NCBI GenBank assembly: GCA_021229015.1
Contig: CM037782.1
Coordinates: 64,976,108 to 65,040,107 of the forward strand
Reading direction: 5' to 3'
Source of the DNA: Solen grandis
Taxonomy: Eukaryota > Mollusca > Bivalvia > Adapedonta > Solenidae
Length of the DNA: 64,000 nt
Below, piece after piece: positions 9,372 to 23,500 of the stretch (position 1 is the first letter of the stretch; every line of letters starts with the position of its first letter). The notes beneath the pieces are model-generated. The model made no database searches. It was not told where the DNA came from and was given only the letters and a program-made list of their open reading frames with translations. The position numbers and the translations under genes were made by a program.

Positions 9372-12321
9372 CCACGCACCGGAAGTTGATATCCGTCCAT
9401 TTTCCGTCCATGCACGATACAGAGTTATCCCCCTCTAACGTCTTACCGTCTGTGCAGGTATATGTTACCTTATATTTGTGCGGAAACGAAGTCATTTTGC
9501 CATTATATTCGGATGACTTGGCTCCGTCTACAACGCGAGGGGATCCACATCTCTTGAACTCTGAAGAAATTGAACAAGATATATATTTTAGGAAAGATAT
9601 GAGATGGTGATGGGGTTTAATGGGACGGTTATATGATGTAAAAAATAAGCGAAGATAAAAATCGTCTCTTCCTACGCGATCGGCGGATTAAACATTTTTG
9701 TAACGAAGCGGACATTAACCGTCTGTCAGTCATACGCAGACAGTAAAACAAAGACTTTAAAAAAGTCCCAGCCGGAGAGGAACTCACGATCCCTTGCATA
9801 AGAAACCTGTGTGACTCTCTTCCCGACTGAGCTAATTCGACAGTTTGACAGTTCACATTTCACTAATTTACTGTATTAACTATATTAAACGTTCAATTTT
9901 ACGGTAACATATTAATACAATAAACATTACGCATTACTTATCCCACACATAATGTAATAAACAAACAACCATGTATCATTACATTATCATTACAAGCTCA
10001 ATACAGAAGACATGATGTCCACTGCCCAGACCGACAAGTGAAGCGATAAGTAGGTCATGATTTTGGTGAATATTCTTGAATTATTAAGAATTCATATTCA
10101 TATTGCTAAGGAATAATTCAAATCTTTTGATATGCTCTCAGTTTGCATATAGTTTATTTCCATAACTGTCATGTGAATTTAGATGAGATACAGTCAGGGT
10201 CTGTTATGGTCTGACATATGCATGGTCTACATATGGTCTGACATATGCATGGTTTACTTATGGTCTGACATATGCATGGTTTACTTATTGTCTGACATAT
10301 GCATGGTTTACTTATGGTCTGACATATGCATGGTCTACTTATGGTCTGACATATGCATGGTTTACTTATGGTCTGACATATGCATGGTTTACTTATGGTC
10401 TGACATATGCATGGTCTACTTATGGTCTGACATATGCATGGTTTACTTATGGTCTGACATATGCATGGTTTACTTATGGTCTGACATATGCATGGTCTAC
10501 TTATGGTCTGACATATGCATGGTCTACTTATGGTCTGACATATGCATGGTTTACTTATGGTCTAACATATGCATGGTTTACTTATGGTCTGACATATGCA
10601 TGGTTTACTTATGGTCTGACATATGCATGGTCTAGGATTTAATATATGAATTTGATTATTTTATATGTATTTGACTTGATAAGGACAATGTATGGATCCA
10701 GATCAATTTAGACTTTAGTAATTTAAGCTGTAATTTTAGCTGCATTATTATTTTTGGGTCTTTGATATGTTTGGTAAGTTGGTATTACTCAGTATACCAT
10801 AGAAGAATCAGATCTAGATCTATTTAGAGTTTTTGAAAAATGTATTGATAAAAAGCACATCAATGGTTTTGTTATTTTCAGGTTTTCACCGTTATGGTTA
10901 ATAAAGTTTGATGACGCTTTCTGCTGGTTAATTTCAACCTCGTAAGGCAGCATAAGTTACGTTTACGAAAATAGCGTTTTCCCGAGTAATGTGACCAACA
11001 CTTGCCGGGTTTATCTGTCAGGAAACAAAGACTTCAAAAACACTAACGAGAAAGATTTTTTTTTTTTTTTTTTTTTTTAATTTGAGCTGCTTTTAAGAGC
11101 AGTGATTTCTTTGCTATTTACAAACCCCTTCGGTTATTGTATACACATTTCTTTAGCGAAAGGTAAGAAGAGAAAATTTAGCCAATGTGACAAGAATATT
11201 AAAATTATTATTATTTTAATTATCAGTTAGAAATATATAAAAAGAAATAATTCTAATGAGTTTTGTCAGTAATGTTTTATTATAATAGGCTGAGAGTATT
11301 TTTTTCTTTTGAGTGGATTTTGAATATATCCCATCGAGAACCCTACTCTCTCATTTTGTGATATTTTTTATATCCACTCAAATTAAACAATTTTCATTTT
11401 TTATGCTAAGTGCTGACGAAATTACGGAACTGTTTTGTGTATTTTATCCTTTTGACACTTTGATGAAAGCCAATAAAGAAAAGGGAGGTAACTAGTGAAT
11501 ATCTGAATTCTACGAATCCCTTTACATTGTATATACCTCCTATATATCTAAACAAATTAGTTCCCGCTGAGCTATATCACTCATACTATGGGTGATGTGG
11601 AATTTATCTCCCTGTTACAATACAGTATTTTCGCCAGTTAGCATAAAATATAATCGCATATTTTAACGTTGCTGCTAAACAAAAGTACGGAAAAGTATCG
11701 TTTGGAACTCAGGAGACTGACTCGTGAACTAACATAGGTTTAATAACAAAAATTAGATATTAGATATTTTACGTTTACAGTTTGGTAGTGAAGGCGACCA
11801 GGTTCCTCTCTTACACACGCTCGTGTATTGACGCTGCAAAATATCTCCGACGAAGTCTTTCTTACACGAGATGAAGATTAAAGTCATATGGTTTACCATT
11901 ACCCCCGACGATAGGTTTTCCGTTTTTCCACGCAGTCGGTATTCAGCCCGGCTGAAAGCTGGACCTGTCGGGATCGCACATTTCTGATATCCTGAAATTA
12001 TGGAACGACTGTGTTAAAATAAGACATGTTTAAATCTGCCTGTAAACTGCAAAACATATCATTGTCTTAAAGCGACCTGATGATGTAGAAAAAGGAATTG
12101 GCCCCGTTGCCCAAATGACCGCCGGATGAGTCCTTTTATGAATCGTAAAAATGACTTCTAACAAAGAGTTTGTGTTCAATACAGGTATATATGTCTACAA
12201 GCTAGGCTGCCTGATGTGGAAAGTTTGAGTGTGTCTTGGTATTTCAACCACCAACGTCCTCAGTACGAAGCGGTCGGATAAATGAACCAGAAAAGAAGGG
12301 ACCTGTACTCAAACAGTGCTC

Positions 12322-12355
<34 letters not shown>

Positions 12356-15300
12356 GTACCGGATTAAAGAATCAATCGCATCAACAAATAACGGATTAAC
12401 GAATCAATGGCACAAACGAATACCAGATTAACGAACAAACGAATTTAAAAAATACCAAGGAAAAAAACATTGGATGAACGAAAAACGAATCAACAAAATA
12501 GAAATAAATCAATTACATGTATATTAACGAGTATCGGGGAAAATGCTTAACGACAAATAAACTTGCGGTACTTAGCAGAAAACCTTTTTAAGCAAATGGA
12601 TATACGACTTCAAAACAAATATTCATTTAACCTCAAAAAACAAATATTCATTGGCCCCACAAAAAAAATTCTTTGACCCTAAAAAACAAATATTCATTTG
12701 ACTCCATTAAAAACAACAAAACATCCTTTGACCCCCCCAAAACAAAACAACAACAACAACAACAACAACAAATATTCATTTGACACCACAAAACAAATAT
12801 TCATTTGACCCCACAAAACAAATATTCATTTGACCCCATTAAGCAATCACCTTGATCACTGTACAAGTCGTGCTACTATTAAACTTTATACTTTGTATAT
12901 TCATTGGCCTTCGTTTTTTATTTTATTTGTTTCAACGGAAACGGTTGTTTGGCACGGAGAAGGTTCGAGCATTATATGCTATATATGACTTGAATACAAG
13001 TGATCTAGGATTTTAAAATCTTTTCTTTTATGCCAAGTTTTCTTAAACGCCTTCGGTGTTCTTTGTGCAAAAATCAAAATGGTGCTAGGTCAAAATCTTA
13101 TATCAATACGCTTATATATTTCATTATCTAATGATGACCATCAATACATCAGTATTTCATAGACAAATCTATTTCCGGGATAGACTGACATTTCTTTACA
13201 TATCACATAGTTAAAGACCTAAACCCGAAGATAAGCAACTCAAATAAGCGTGTGAAGGAAATCTCGTACACCCTCGGCGCCACCGCGATATTGTACGAAA
13301 AAGCCGGTGCGCTTGTACTGAAGTAACTACTGCACAGGGTTGTGTTCCGACCCCATTTGAAAGTCTGGCTGTCTTTATCCATTAAGTATATGCAATGTAA
13401 AAACAGTCAAAAATCACGATGATCATCTACAGCATTAGGTGCACGTGAAGAGCATGACATATGGACAAATTCATAGCTGATTGTAACTGCTTGCATACGG
13501 CGGGCATATTAAGTGAAAACATCACCGTGACCTTTCTATCTACAGCCTCCAAACTTCACAGGTGCATGCACCTTGGTCATCTCTATCCGCCAAGTGACCT
13601 TGACCTTCAAATGACATTGACCCCCAAGGTCTAAGGCCCCTGCGGGGGCATGGCTTTCATTCGAAGTTAGATCTTGCTGTTACTCAAAATAATCCTCTTT
13701 AATGTGATTATGCCCAAGTTTGTATTAGATTATACTTAAATGGCATAAAGCGTAGCAGGGATTGTCCCGTCTATGTGATAATTGTTAATGACTTCGAGAC
13801 ATTTGTAGTGCTGCCACACTGCTTCATCATGCCACAGACACCCAGTCAAACTATTCTGACACCGGGCAAACTAGTCCTGGAAATACCTTTATATGCTGAA
13901 TGTCAAAGCAAGGGATCACTACTAGTACTATTTTTTACGACTTTGGTATGTCGCGGCCGGGGATCGAACCCACGACCTTTCGATTCCAGGGCGGACGCTC
14001 TAACCATACGGCAACCGGGACCGGAATATATCCTTACACTTAAAATATACGTAGATAAATAAAGTCACTCCTTATAAAAAGGTCGTTATGGGGAGGAAAA
14101 ATGCATTAAAAATATACCAGTACAAACATAAACGCTGAAGCATTATTTTCACTATTTTCGTCATATAGGCAATATCTGCCGAAGTACTGGCAAGGATTAT
14201 CTTTTTTTTTCTTCATTAATATAACTACACGTATTTCGTTCCTGAGAAATTTCCCTTCCAACCCTTAATCACTCGTAAGGACCTTATTATCCCCGGCGCA
14301 GGGCGGCAATATATTACAATCGATTAAGACAGAAACTTTTTACTCCCGCACCGCTGACATGATAGAAAAACAGGTACTTTCTTAGTCGGTCGCAGAAAGA
14401 TAAACATATTAGATTGCCGGGAACAAGCTTTGGGGTTTTCCCAAAGTTTCTGCTTTGAACGCTGGGAAATATGGACTGTGTTAGAGGCTACCGGAAGTAT
14501 ATGTTGCTAAATGGTCCTAGACTGGTAGACGCATAATTGGGCAGATTCGATTGGAGTACGCTCTTTTGTTCTTTGCATTCTCTTTTAGTGCAGCTTATTT
14601 TATTTTTTTCTTATCGGCAAGTACATGTAGTAGCTTTATAGCTTTAATTACTTTTTCACGAAAACTAAGCATAAATTATGTTGAAAGAAGACAACAGCTC
14701 AAAAAGGAAACTGTTGTCGTTAATATACATGTTTTATGTGGTCAACACCTGATTAATGTATGTACAGCAGTTATTAATTTAGCTTCCAATTTCACCAAAT
14801 AGGGAATCAGTAAGCTTTGATAACATTTCCCAGTAATGAATCTCTCTTGAACTGTAAGTACTTCGACATATAATTTCCCTTTACGTCAGTGTAACTTTCT
14901 GTTCACTGGGCTTACGGCGATCCCTAGCATTTTTGAAATACTAATATTTGTATTGACTGCTTTTGGAGTAAACAAGATCTCACGGTTCTACGTATAAATG
15001 TTCACAAGAAATTATTCTTGATATAAAAACAATGAAATTTAACGCTAGCAAAGACTATTGATGTTAATGTATTTGATAAAGCCTGAGAGCATTTGTTAGA
15101 AAAATATTCTTATTATATATTGCATATTATATAAATGTACATGTATTACTTTTTTTCCTTTTCAAAGTCAAATAAAAACGTAAAAAATATATACATTAAT
15201 GACTTTATTGCTTTAGGGGCCAAGTGGCTAAGAAATTGTGGGGCCTACGTGGCCGAGAGGGTAAAGTCGCTGATTTTAACACTAACTCAGCCCGCCACCG

Positions 15301-15920
15301 CTTAGGTTCGTATCCCGGCAGGGTCTTTCGGATTTAAATGTGAAAAAACCTTCCAACTGGCTTGCGGTAGGTCGGTGGTTCTACCCGGATGCATCCGTGC
15401 ATTCGGGGTCTTCCTCCATCTGTAATTAGCTGGACGTCACTATATGACTGAAATACTGTCGAAGCGAAGGTAAACTCAAATAGTTATGTCAAGTCAAGAA
15501 ACTGTGCAGATGTTTGCAAACTATTGCTTTCTCGTGTTAACTTGTTAAAGGTATTTTACACCTCTCATAGGAAATTCGCCTAATACAAGACAAACAAAAC
15601 AATTAAAAAAATACAAAAATATGTATCGGGGGACCGCATACGTTTCTTTTTTTCTAAAACTTAGCTAAATAAACAACTTGCCGCAATATACACGTGTACA
15701 TGTATATGTGCCGATATATTATCTTATTTAACAGCGAGTAAAAACATTGTATCATCTTTTTTTCCAGCTCTTAAAAAATCTAAATTCTATTAATATCAAA
15801 ACTACTGACACATTAAAACAGGGATCCCTCATAGAAATAGTATATTATGTACATACCCTCTCCTTCCGGGAGTACCGTGAGAACAAAATAGCAGACAATT
15901 AATAGATAAGATATCCCCAT
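9372..15920 (-). CDS. Secreted protein with two sushi (CCP) domains, 3' end lost in gap
   Basis: Three exons were placed by frame. Exon 1, 15920-15857, encodes MGISYLLIVCYFVLTVLPEG, a classic signal peptide, and ends in phase 1 at GTATGT. Exon 2, 11991-11773 (phase 1 to 1), encodes one sushi domain: C-AIPTGP, then ISC, SVC and GTWSPSLPNC, four cysteines with the conserved Gly-Trp-Ser-Pro. Exon 3, 9560-9372, encodes a second: RCGSPRVVDG, TYTC, SVSC, GKWTDINFRC. Its donor GTATGT is in phase 1, so more exons should follow, but the contig ends 300 bases further on. Sushi domains usually mediate protein binding in complement-like, adhesive or matrix proteins. No indel disturbs this gene. It is divergent from a signal-peptide-like exon at 16281 on the plus strand, so the two may share a promoter. 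The exact function is unknown. Confidence 0.75.
9735..10060 (-). repeat. tRNA-headed SINE (family E), minus strand
   Basis: Minus-strand head with B-box-like GGATCGTGAGTTCC and anticodon-like region GAAGAGAGTCACACAGG. The body shares ACATTACGCATTACTTATCC and GAAGACATGAT...AAGTAGGTCATGA with the copy at 45115-45775, which has a large internal expansion. Confidence 0.6.
10207..10634. repeat. 27-base minisatellite, about 16 copies
   Basis: The unit is TATGGTCTGACATATGCATG plus GTTTACT, with C/T variation in the tail and rare substitutions. A period of 27 keeps one frame open (LWSDICMVY repeated), but there is no support that it is translated. ACATATGCATG gives each unit an internal near-palindrome. 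Confidence 0.95.
11306..11393. repeat. Foldback MITE fragment (TTTTGAGTGGAT arms)
   Basis: TTTTGAGTGGATTTTGAATATATC on the left is answered by TATATCCACTCAAA on the right. This is the same family as the better foldback at 55904-56034. Confidence 0.55.
12323..12840. repeat. Low-complexity block: (CAA)n and imperfect 24-base units
   Basis: A (CAA) run at 12323-12356, AAC-rich imperfect repeats (ACGAATCAAT type), a second (CAA) run near 12750, and several copies of CAAATATTCATTTGACCCC between 12610 and 12840. The block lies inside the first intron of the minus-strand sushi gene. Confidence 0.75.
13490..13675. repeat. Dispersed repeat ending in GGCCCCTGCGGGGGCATGGC
   Basis: Shares CTCCAAACTTCACAGGTG, CACCGTGACC and the terminal GGGGGCATGG block with the longer copy at 36530-37170. 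A known coding content is not apparent. Confidence 0.6.
13790..14022 (-). repeat. tRNA-headed SINE (family D), minus strand
   Basis: The minus strand begins with a tRNA-like head (GGTTAGAGCGTCCG, then GGTCGTGGGTTCGATCCC). The body shares CCAGGACTAGTTTGCCCGGT and the CATGATGAAG...GGCAGCACTA core with the copy at 24880-25130. Confidence 0.7.
15239..15482 (+). repeat. tRNA-headed core SINE (family A), full-length
   Basis: The head GTGGCCGAGAGGGTAAAGTC (A box) and AGGTTCGTATCCC (B box) resembles a class II tRNA. A shared core, CTGGCTTGCGGTAGGTCGGT and TAATTAGCTGGACGTC, and the tail ACTGAAATACTGTCGAAGCG follow. Four other copies are in this window (16826, 27995, 28547, 46728). Confidence 0.85.
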
Positions 15921-16280
15921 TGTTTTAACGCCTGACAAACCTTCCCACACGCATCTCATGTAATTTCAAAATTGAATGTGAAAATGAAGAAAAATGAAAT
16001 CGGGGTCACCATCTGAAACACTAGGACATATCCGGTTATGTATAATTCAAGTACCAGGAAATGGCAATTCACGTCCTTTTGGCATAAGAGGCTGACTTGC
16101 TGTAATTAAGTGCTTTCTATGAAAGAGCACTTGTTCGGGACTTCGTGGAAGGAAGACCGTGATTGGTTCATGCGATGACCTTAAACTTCTAGAAAAAGTT
16201 TTTTTTTTGATACCGAATGTTAGTCGGAAGGATACAACTTTGGCATGCATACACACGCTTGAGTATCCCTGGATTTCATA

Positions 16281-16325
16281 ATGGCGTCGACTATTTACAG
16301 GCTTTGTTTTGGCATAGTTTTAATG
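16281..16325 (+). CDS. Signal-peptide-like first exon, plus strand
   Basis: An ATG at 16281 opens 15 codons, MASTIYRLCFGIVLM, and meets a strong donor GTAAGT in phase 0. The short hydrophobic run fits the start of a signal peptide. It lies 360 bases from the oppositely directed signal-peptide exon of the sushi gene. It may be the first exon of the astacin gene whose first supported exon is at 30737. That would put the DUF6589/RecQ pair inside a 14 kb intron, and the phases (0 here, 1 needed at 30737) require at least one unseen exon between. It could equally belong to another gene or be chance. Confidence 0.35.
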
Positions 16326-16825
16326 GTAAGTCAACATTTCATATTTTCGTGATTATTGTGTCACAAGACTTAATAGTATTTCAAAAACTTTGTTGTTTAA
16401 TAGTGCTCTAACGCAGATGGTTGTGAAATATTTAATTATAACTTTTACCAGTCCCTTTCGATGTTTCAGTGTTGGACCAGTACTTTATGTCTACAGAATT
16501 AATGAAAAACTCTAGCCCTAGCGGGGTTCGAAACACCAGCATGAAGATTAAGAGTATTAGGAAATATTTCTGTATTATTCACTAATACGATAACGAATAT
16601 CAGCAGTAGCTGTTTGTAGTGGCTTTAAGAGCTGCGTAGGAAAGTAGACATCTCACGAGACTGAGAATCGGGCGAGATGTCAAATTTTCCTACGCAGCGA
16701 GCAGCAAAATACATATTTTTCCTTTTATTATTTACCTATAATTTTTCAAGACACAAGAAGTCAGGTTATTCGTACAAGTTTTAATCAGTGTATCAAGTAT
16801 CAAGTTTTGTCAAGAAATCAAAACC

Positions 16826-17016
16826 CCTCACCGCGTGGGTTCGAATCCCGGCAGGGTCATTCGGATTTTCATGTGAGGAAGCCATCCAGCTGGCTTGCGG
16901 TAGGTCGGTGTTTCTACCCGGATGCCTTCGTGCATTCGGGATATTCCTCCACCTGTAATTAGCTGGACATCGCTAAATGACTGAAATACTGTCGAAGCGA
17001 CGGTAAACTCAAATAG
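16826..17016 (+). repeat. Family A SINE, 5'-truncated
   Basis: Starts inside the tRNA head at CTCACCGCGTGGGTTCGAATCC and runs through the core to GTCGAAGCGACGGTAAACTC. Confidence 0.8.
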
Positions 17017-17547
17017 TCACGCCAAGGCAAGCCAAATCAAGAAATCAAATACTTATCAATGACGGATGAAATTACTACAGGCTTGCATGATTAGGTATTA
17101 GGTACAACGTATCGAACATGTAAAAAGAGTACCGCCGAAAGTAGTCGGCATGATTGTGTTACGTCAGACCGTAATACCACAGTTGGAACCATAAGTGTCA
17201 CTGTCATAAGCAAACTCTACACAGTGATCTCCCTTGCAAGCAAAAACTGTAAGGGGAGGTAGCTACTGCGGCGGAGTTTGTGTCATACATTGTGCCCGCA
17301 AAATAAACCGCTACGCTATCTTATCTGTGCACTTTCGCTCAAAGAATCATGGGAAATGAACTACTTTCAACATGGCCGCTCCCATCGCAAAATGTCGGAA
17401 CTTCTATGAAAGGATGATTTATTTTTGCTGCTTATGCCTAGCCCGGACATGGATAAGTGTAAATAGCGAAAGAAATGATAGAGTGTACACGAAATACCCT
17501 TATGGTTAAAGTTAGTTTGAAATTTGTCTTGATTATGATATTTAAAC

Positions 17548-20500
17548 ATGGCTTCAAGTTCAGCTACAACTGAACCACCAATTGTGACACCTGTAAAAGT
17601 GACAAAATGCTGCTTGACATGCAACAAAAGTTCTGTTGGTCACATTCGCAACCTGAGGAACGTTGCTATGAAATCAATATATGGTGGCATTTTCGGGTGC
17701 TTTGATTTCGATGAGTCTCAAACAAACGAAAAACTACTCATATGCGATTCATGTATCAACACAGTGAGAAAAGTGATCGAAATGCGAGAAGTGATCAAAA
17801 TGAAAACCATGCAATTTAGTGGGCAACAGGAAACCCAGAAAAGGTTAATTTTACATTCAGTTTCTCCTGCGGCCAAAAAACTGAAAGACATTACAAATGT
17901 AAATCCAGTCAGTAAATCCTCTAGGAAGAAATTGTTTGTGCCTAGCAGTAAAACACAGGAAGTGGATGTTACTGCAAGTAAGCCAAATACCGATCATCAG
18001 TATATTTCATCAACTAAACAGAATTTAACAGTAAGAGAAATTTACCATGCACATCACCATAAGATAATGCAGAAAATTGATATTGAAGAGGAACATATGG
18101 CTGTCATCACTAATGCTGGGTCACTACCTGTGGACATTTTTTTAAAGAAAATCATGGAGATTGAAGCAATTAATGACAGACTCTGGCAATTATTTCTTCT
18201 CAGAGTATCATCTGAGTTGGATGAATTGTGTAGAAAAAACAAGCCAAGCGTTTTGAGAAGCAAAGTCACTGAACTGGATCCTGGAACCTTTATAAGGGAA
18301 ATTCTACAAGAAATACACAGACGTTGTCCAAGAGTTCTTGACTTTCTTCTCACAATGTGTACTCCATTACACCTGGAACTACCAGATGACTGTCAAGCTA
18401 TTGCCACAATTTATGCAATTGCAATGTACATGAGGAATCCACAGTTGATTGGATTTCAAAAATTGGTTGGCACAGCTTGTGTGAGATACAACTCAGGAAA
18501 TGGGGTAGGTAATCTTCATAACCTTATTGCATGTCCCCCCATCCTTTTTTTTTTTACTCTTCAAATAAACTAAAGGTATTCTTTTGAACTGGGATTGCCC
18601 ATATAAAGTTCAGAGTTAAAAGTTAAGATATGAAATATGACTGAAACCACTTGTTTGACATTTGTAATACATGTAGCAGTATGACCAGTTCAAGCTGTGT
18701 TCAGCAGAGGATACAAAATGAAATCTAATCCACTTTCAATCACCCTTGCCATCTTTATTTTTCTTAGGTCTAACTCATTGCTTGTTTACAACAGTCAATG
18801 TATGCCCAAAGACAACAATAAAAAAATTAATTTCAAAACATTGAATGCAAGCTACAATAAATATCTAAGCATTTTTTTTACTCATTTATTTCAGTTACTT
18901 GGCTTCCTTCACAGCTTTGGTATATGTATACTGAGAAAGGAAAACTACCAATGTTGGATGAATTGGGTAAAATCAATGGATTTGGCGTATCCAGTGCAGT
19001 GCGAAATGGTTGTACCATGAAGATAACTGTGGACAATATTGATGGTAGAATCAAGGCTTATCAGGTATTCTTTTTAAGCTTATAAAAAACCATGCATTGG
19101 TTAAAAATAAATATAAAATAAATTAATTAAAAACAGTAAATTGACATCATTGTATCTAATTTGTAATCGCTTGCTTAACTCTCATACTTATGTAGTGAGT
19201 TTTATTTTCATTGCCACACATTTTAAAAGAATTTAAGTCTTATTTTCTGTCTATACTCAGTTATTTTTTTTAAGAAAATCAATAATGGCCTTCCTGCTGG
19301 CTGACCCTTTGACAATTTCTTAATCATTGTCTTTCTATGTTGGCCTTCCATCTTAAACTACATCCCAATTGTTAGAATGACTGAGATGCTGCCTGTGGGA
19401 CTTTTTATCCTTCTAAAATAAAGCTGTCATGCATTTATATAATTATTTTGTATAAAAATAGAAAAATCTTATTTTGATAATCTGTTTATTTTTTATTTAT
19501 TTATTTATTTTTTTTACTATTTTAGGTGCGTCTTGGAAGTGGTAATAGGGATTTCCACTACACACATTGGTCTGTTTTAATTGACCGTGTAATGCCAAAT
19601 AGACCAGGCTCATCTCCATGTACAGCCAGGATTGTCAACATTGATGGACCAGATCCAAGCATTTTCTTTGTGTCGAAGGAAGAACAGGCATCCCTGAGGT
19701 AGCAAAATGGAATCAAATGTAAATAAATTGAGACTATTTTTAGTTCATACAGCATTTGCACCTGGTAAACATAAAAGCATTTTGTAGAGAAATCAAGTTG
19801 CGATTTCTTTTTCCTTTGATTCAAATTATAGATATGTTTGCAGTGCCTAATCTTCTTGAATGTGAAAAGAGACACTTTTATCAGTTGGTATGTTATTTTT
19901 ATCCATAATGGCCAGATTCCTTTATTTCAATAAATGATTAGACACAGATATACAGTAACTTTATATTGGAAGACTAAAACATGTGATATTTTTGTATTCC
20001 CCCCCCCCCCCCCTTCCAATGGTTCACTTTAGGTGTTTAATCTAAAGACAAAAATGACTGAGAGAGATGTGGTTTACAATAGCATCATTCACTGAATCAT
20101 TTCTTTTTCTATCAGGCTAAGTTATACCTGGTTAATTGAGAGAATCTTGGTTGAGGAAATACCAGCCATGACCATGTTCAACATACCTGCAATAATGGAA
20201 CATAGGTACAGAAACATTGTGGACCGACCATCCCAAGTATTCCCAATGTTTGTAAGTATTCCAATATACTAAATCACTGAGGAATGATGACAAATGAGTC
20301 TGCTGATTGAATATTTCAACAATTTTCAAATATCATTCTGATATGGCAAGAATGAATAGATGTTTTATCATCATTCTACAGTCAGCTCTCTTTACAACAA
20401 CTGTATTTATTTCAGTTATTTTTGCTGATGTACAGAATATGAGCATAGAAAGATAATGCAATTAAGTTCTCAAGACTTCTACTGTTATAAAGAAAATGCT

Positions 20501-23500
20501 GTCATAATCAGTGCTATTGTAAAGAGATTTACCTGTATTCTATTAAATGTAATTACGAAATTCTCATATATCATATTAGCTTCAATTTGAAAGACAAACC
20601 ATAATGTACTAAATGAAAATAATGTGTATATCTGGTATGAAAGGCAATTTTTCATGGCTTCCAATATAACCCTAAGCTTCACTTTTTTAATTGTATTTTG
20701 AAAATTTCTATTTATATTTTCACACACACTGGATAGTAGCTTTAAAAAATATATCCCTTAAAGCTCCTGGGAGACTAGGAGTTCATGGGACCTCGCATGC
20801 TACCACTGAACCATGTCTGATTTTTTCTGAACTTAAATAACACAAAAAGCTATCCACAGTCAAATTTCTTTGAATATGAAATAATTATCAGTTATTTTTT
20901 ATGTAAATACATTATAACCATCAGGTGAATCATGAAAGATCCAAAGTCATTGCCAAACTGTGTCCAGATTATGCAAACATGCTGGAGACTTTAAGATCTT
21001 TTTATGTATCTGCTGGGAGAGGTACCTGTTTAAAAAAATATTTTTTAGAAAAATCTTAAGTTTCAAATGTAAATGCACTGTATTGATGAGATTGAAAATG
21101 CATTTCTTCTAGTGTTTTTTCTCCAAACAAATCATGCATTGATACTTGAAAAAAAAATAACTGAGACTTGATTATCCAAAAAATAAAAACATTGAAAACA
21201 GTGCATATTACATTATATTTTATTTAGTTTAGCATGTTGTTCAATGGTATTTTATGTTGGCTTAATGGCTTTTCTGGCATTGGATAATGCAGGAAATTGC
21301 CGTAATTAATATTTTTAGCTTATTTTTGTTTGCTTCTAATACTTTTCTCGCCACTGCATCAGTAAGTAACTGATGCCTTTGCACATTTTAAGGTTGTTAT
21401 TGCTCTATATCAGTAGTAACTGATAAGCACCTTTCCATTTATCTAGCTGGACTGGACTGTGTCAGGCAATTTTTTTTATATCTAAGTCATCATATGAGGA
21501 TCCAGCAGTTTCTCTTGGTGGGAGAGGTATTTTGACGGGGATATATTGTTCTATTTTCACCAAAAACTCTGATAACCTGTCTGGATCAACACATGATCAC
21601 TATTGTTTGTGGGCAGACCATACTGGAAATCCTGAATTTTGGTAACAATTTTAAAGCAAGAGGTATACAGAGTTCTTTCAGCTCAATTTTATTGACTGTG
21701 TGTGTGTGTGTGACTGTGTGTATGTTTGTATTTAACCAACACATGTAAATGCTCCATTGATATAAAGGATTAGAGGCCAATTTTGGTCCTAGGCCACATT
21801 CATAAAGCTCCATAGGATTCTCCATAAAACCTAGATTTTCCTTACAGATTTCCAATAGTTTTACATATAACACACCTTAGGATATTTTTCAAGTTAAGGA
21901 ATTATTTCCCTTAAAACTGAGGCGGATTTTTGAATATTGCCAGAGGAGTTGAATATGGTAATTATAAATACTGAATGACAGAAATTACTTTTTTTGTATG
22001 TCATGTTAATGCATTCTTAAAGAATTTATTTTACCATTGTAGTGCTGAAAGCTGTAGATGTAGAGAGATGTAAGCAATAGTGAAAATAATACTCATTCTA
22101 TGTCATGTGTTCCTACAAATTTTTGAAATGTACAACATGTTATTATTAATATTTATTTATCCTGTTAAATGGATGTAGCATCTTCCATAGATTCAGGTCA
22201 TGGGTTTGTTTCCCATTTGTGGCATAACAGTTATTAACATAGTTACCGTTCCTTTGCATAGAACTAAGGAAATTACGGGTAGTTCGTGTACACTTATTTA
22301 TTTTACAATCAATTTGGAAAACAAGTTCTAACAACTTAAAATAACCACTCTCAACGGTTCCTGCATTGGACCAGTACTAAGCGCCCAGGAAGGTCAGTAA
22401 AGATTCTTGCCCAGGACAGGGTTTGAACCCACAACCATGGATCTGTGTTCGGATAAGTTACCTCTGGACCACGGTGTGTGTATTCTAAGAACATTTTACC
22501 CCTGTGTAAGGATAATGTGACTTGTCTTATCATGCCACATGTTTGCAGCATGTCAGCACTTTATTTGTCTCAGTAAATAAATTAATTACTGGCAGTGAGA
22601 TGTGAAACCCAGTAAACAAAAAACAAACTATTTTTGATAGAATATACATGTGTATATATTTATTAAACACTAAGAAAGTATAAATATGCACAAAATAAAT
22701 TTCTCAGTTTATTATCTGTCGTGGTATGTACACAGTTGAGTAAATATTGATTACTGGTATGAAGTTTGCAGCATTAATACATTTTCTAAAATTATTGTGC
22801 CAAACTGATATCAACTATCATATTATTAATTTTAAATAATTGTAATGGTTGCACTTGTGAACAAAAGCTGTTCTGGGGAATTGTATTAGGCATTTGAATT
22901 GAGGTACATGTAGCTTTCATTCATATATTGAAAATCTCTTATTACATCAGTGCTATGTATCTATTCATAGTAGACTGTTATTCAGCAGTGACTGCCAAAA
23001 CAGGTTTGACTGTACATGTTTATGTTATCAATCTCGTTATTTCTGCTTTATTATAGACTATTCCAAGTTGGTGCATTACCAATAGATAACAATTATATTA
23101 AAGGCATTCCACATTCATAGTAAATATTGAAATATAAGGCAATAGAATATGCATATAAAACTTCTTCACACTGAAATTCAGGCAGCCAAGACATGGTGTA
23201 TGAGCAAATGTTTTTAGCAGTCTGTATGAATTGATTTTAATTATTTTGAGTAGTATGAAGACTTTTGTATATCATAAAATAAGAAATTTATAAACACAGA
23301 CTGTACATGTTTTTTATACTGGAATTAGACAGTAAAATTTTCTATTTATTTTTAGGAGAGGAATTTGAAAATACTGTGACCATTCCTCTAGGTGGTGACC
23401 AGTTGACCAGAACTACATTCGAGTCAGCTCGTCAATTGGAGCTGGTACTCACTCAAGGTCTGAACGGTTTGACCAATTCACAACAGTGGTGGAGGAAATG

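Noticed and set aside
13215..13330. Coding-like run (KRVKEISYTLGATAILYEKA) ending in TAA
   Set aside because: Open for only about 40 codons with no recognisable domain or neighbouring exon; possibly a relic, not supported.
16826..16870. tRNA genes, judged from many GGTTCGAATCC boxes
   Set aside because: Each lies in a SINE with a repeated core; none forms a complete cloverleaf.
17215..17290. Imperfect inverted repeat AAACTC...GAGTTT with CTCCCTTGCA, similar to 47300-47365
   Set aside because: Pairing is partial and the ends are unclear; perhaps a very old MITE.
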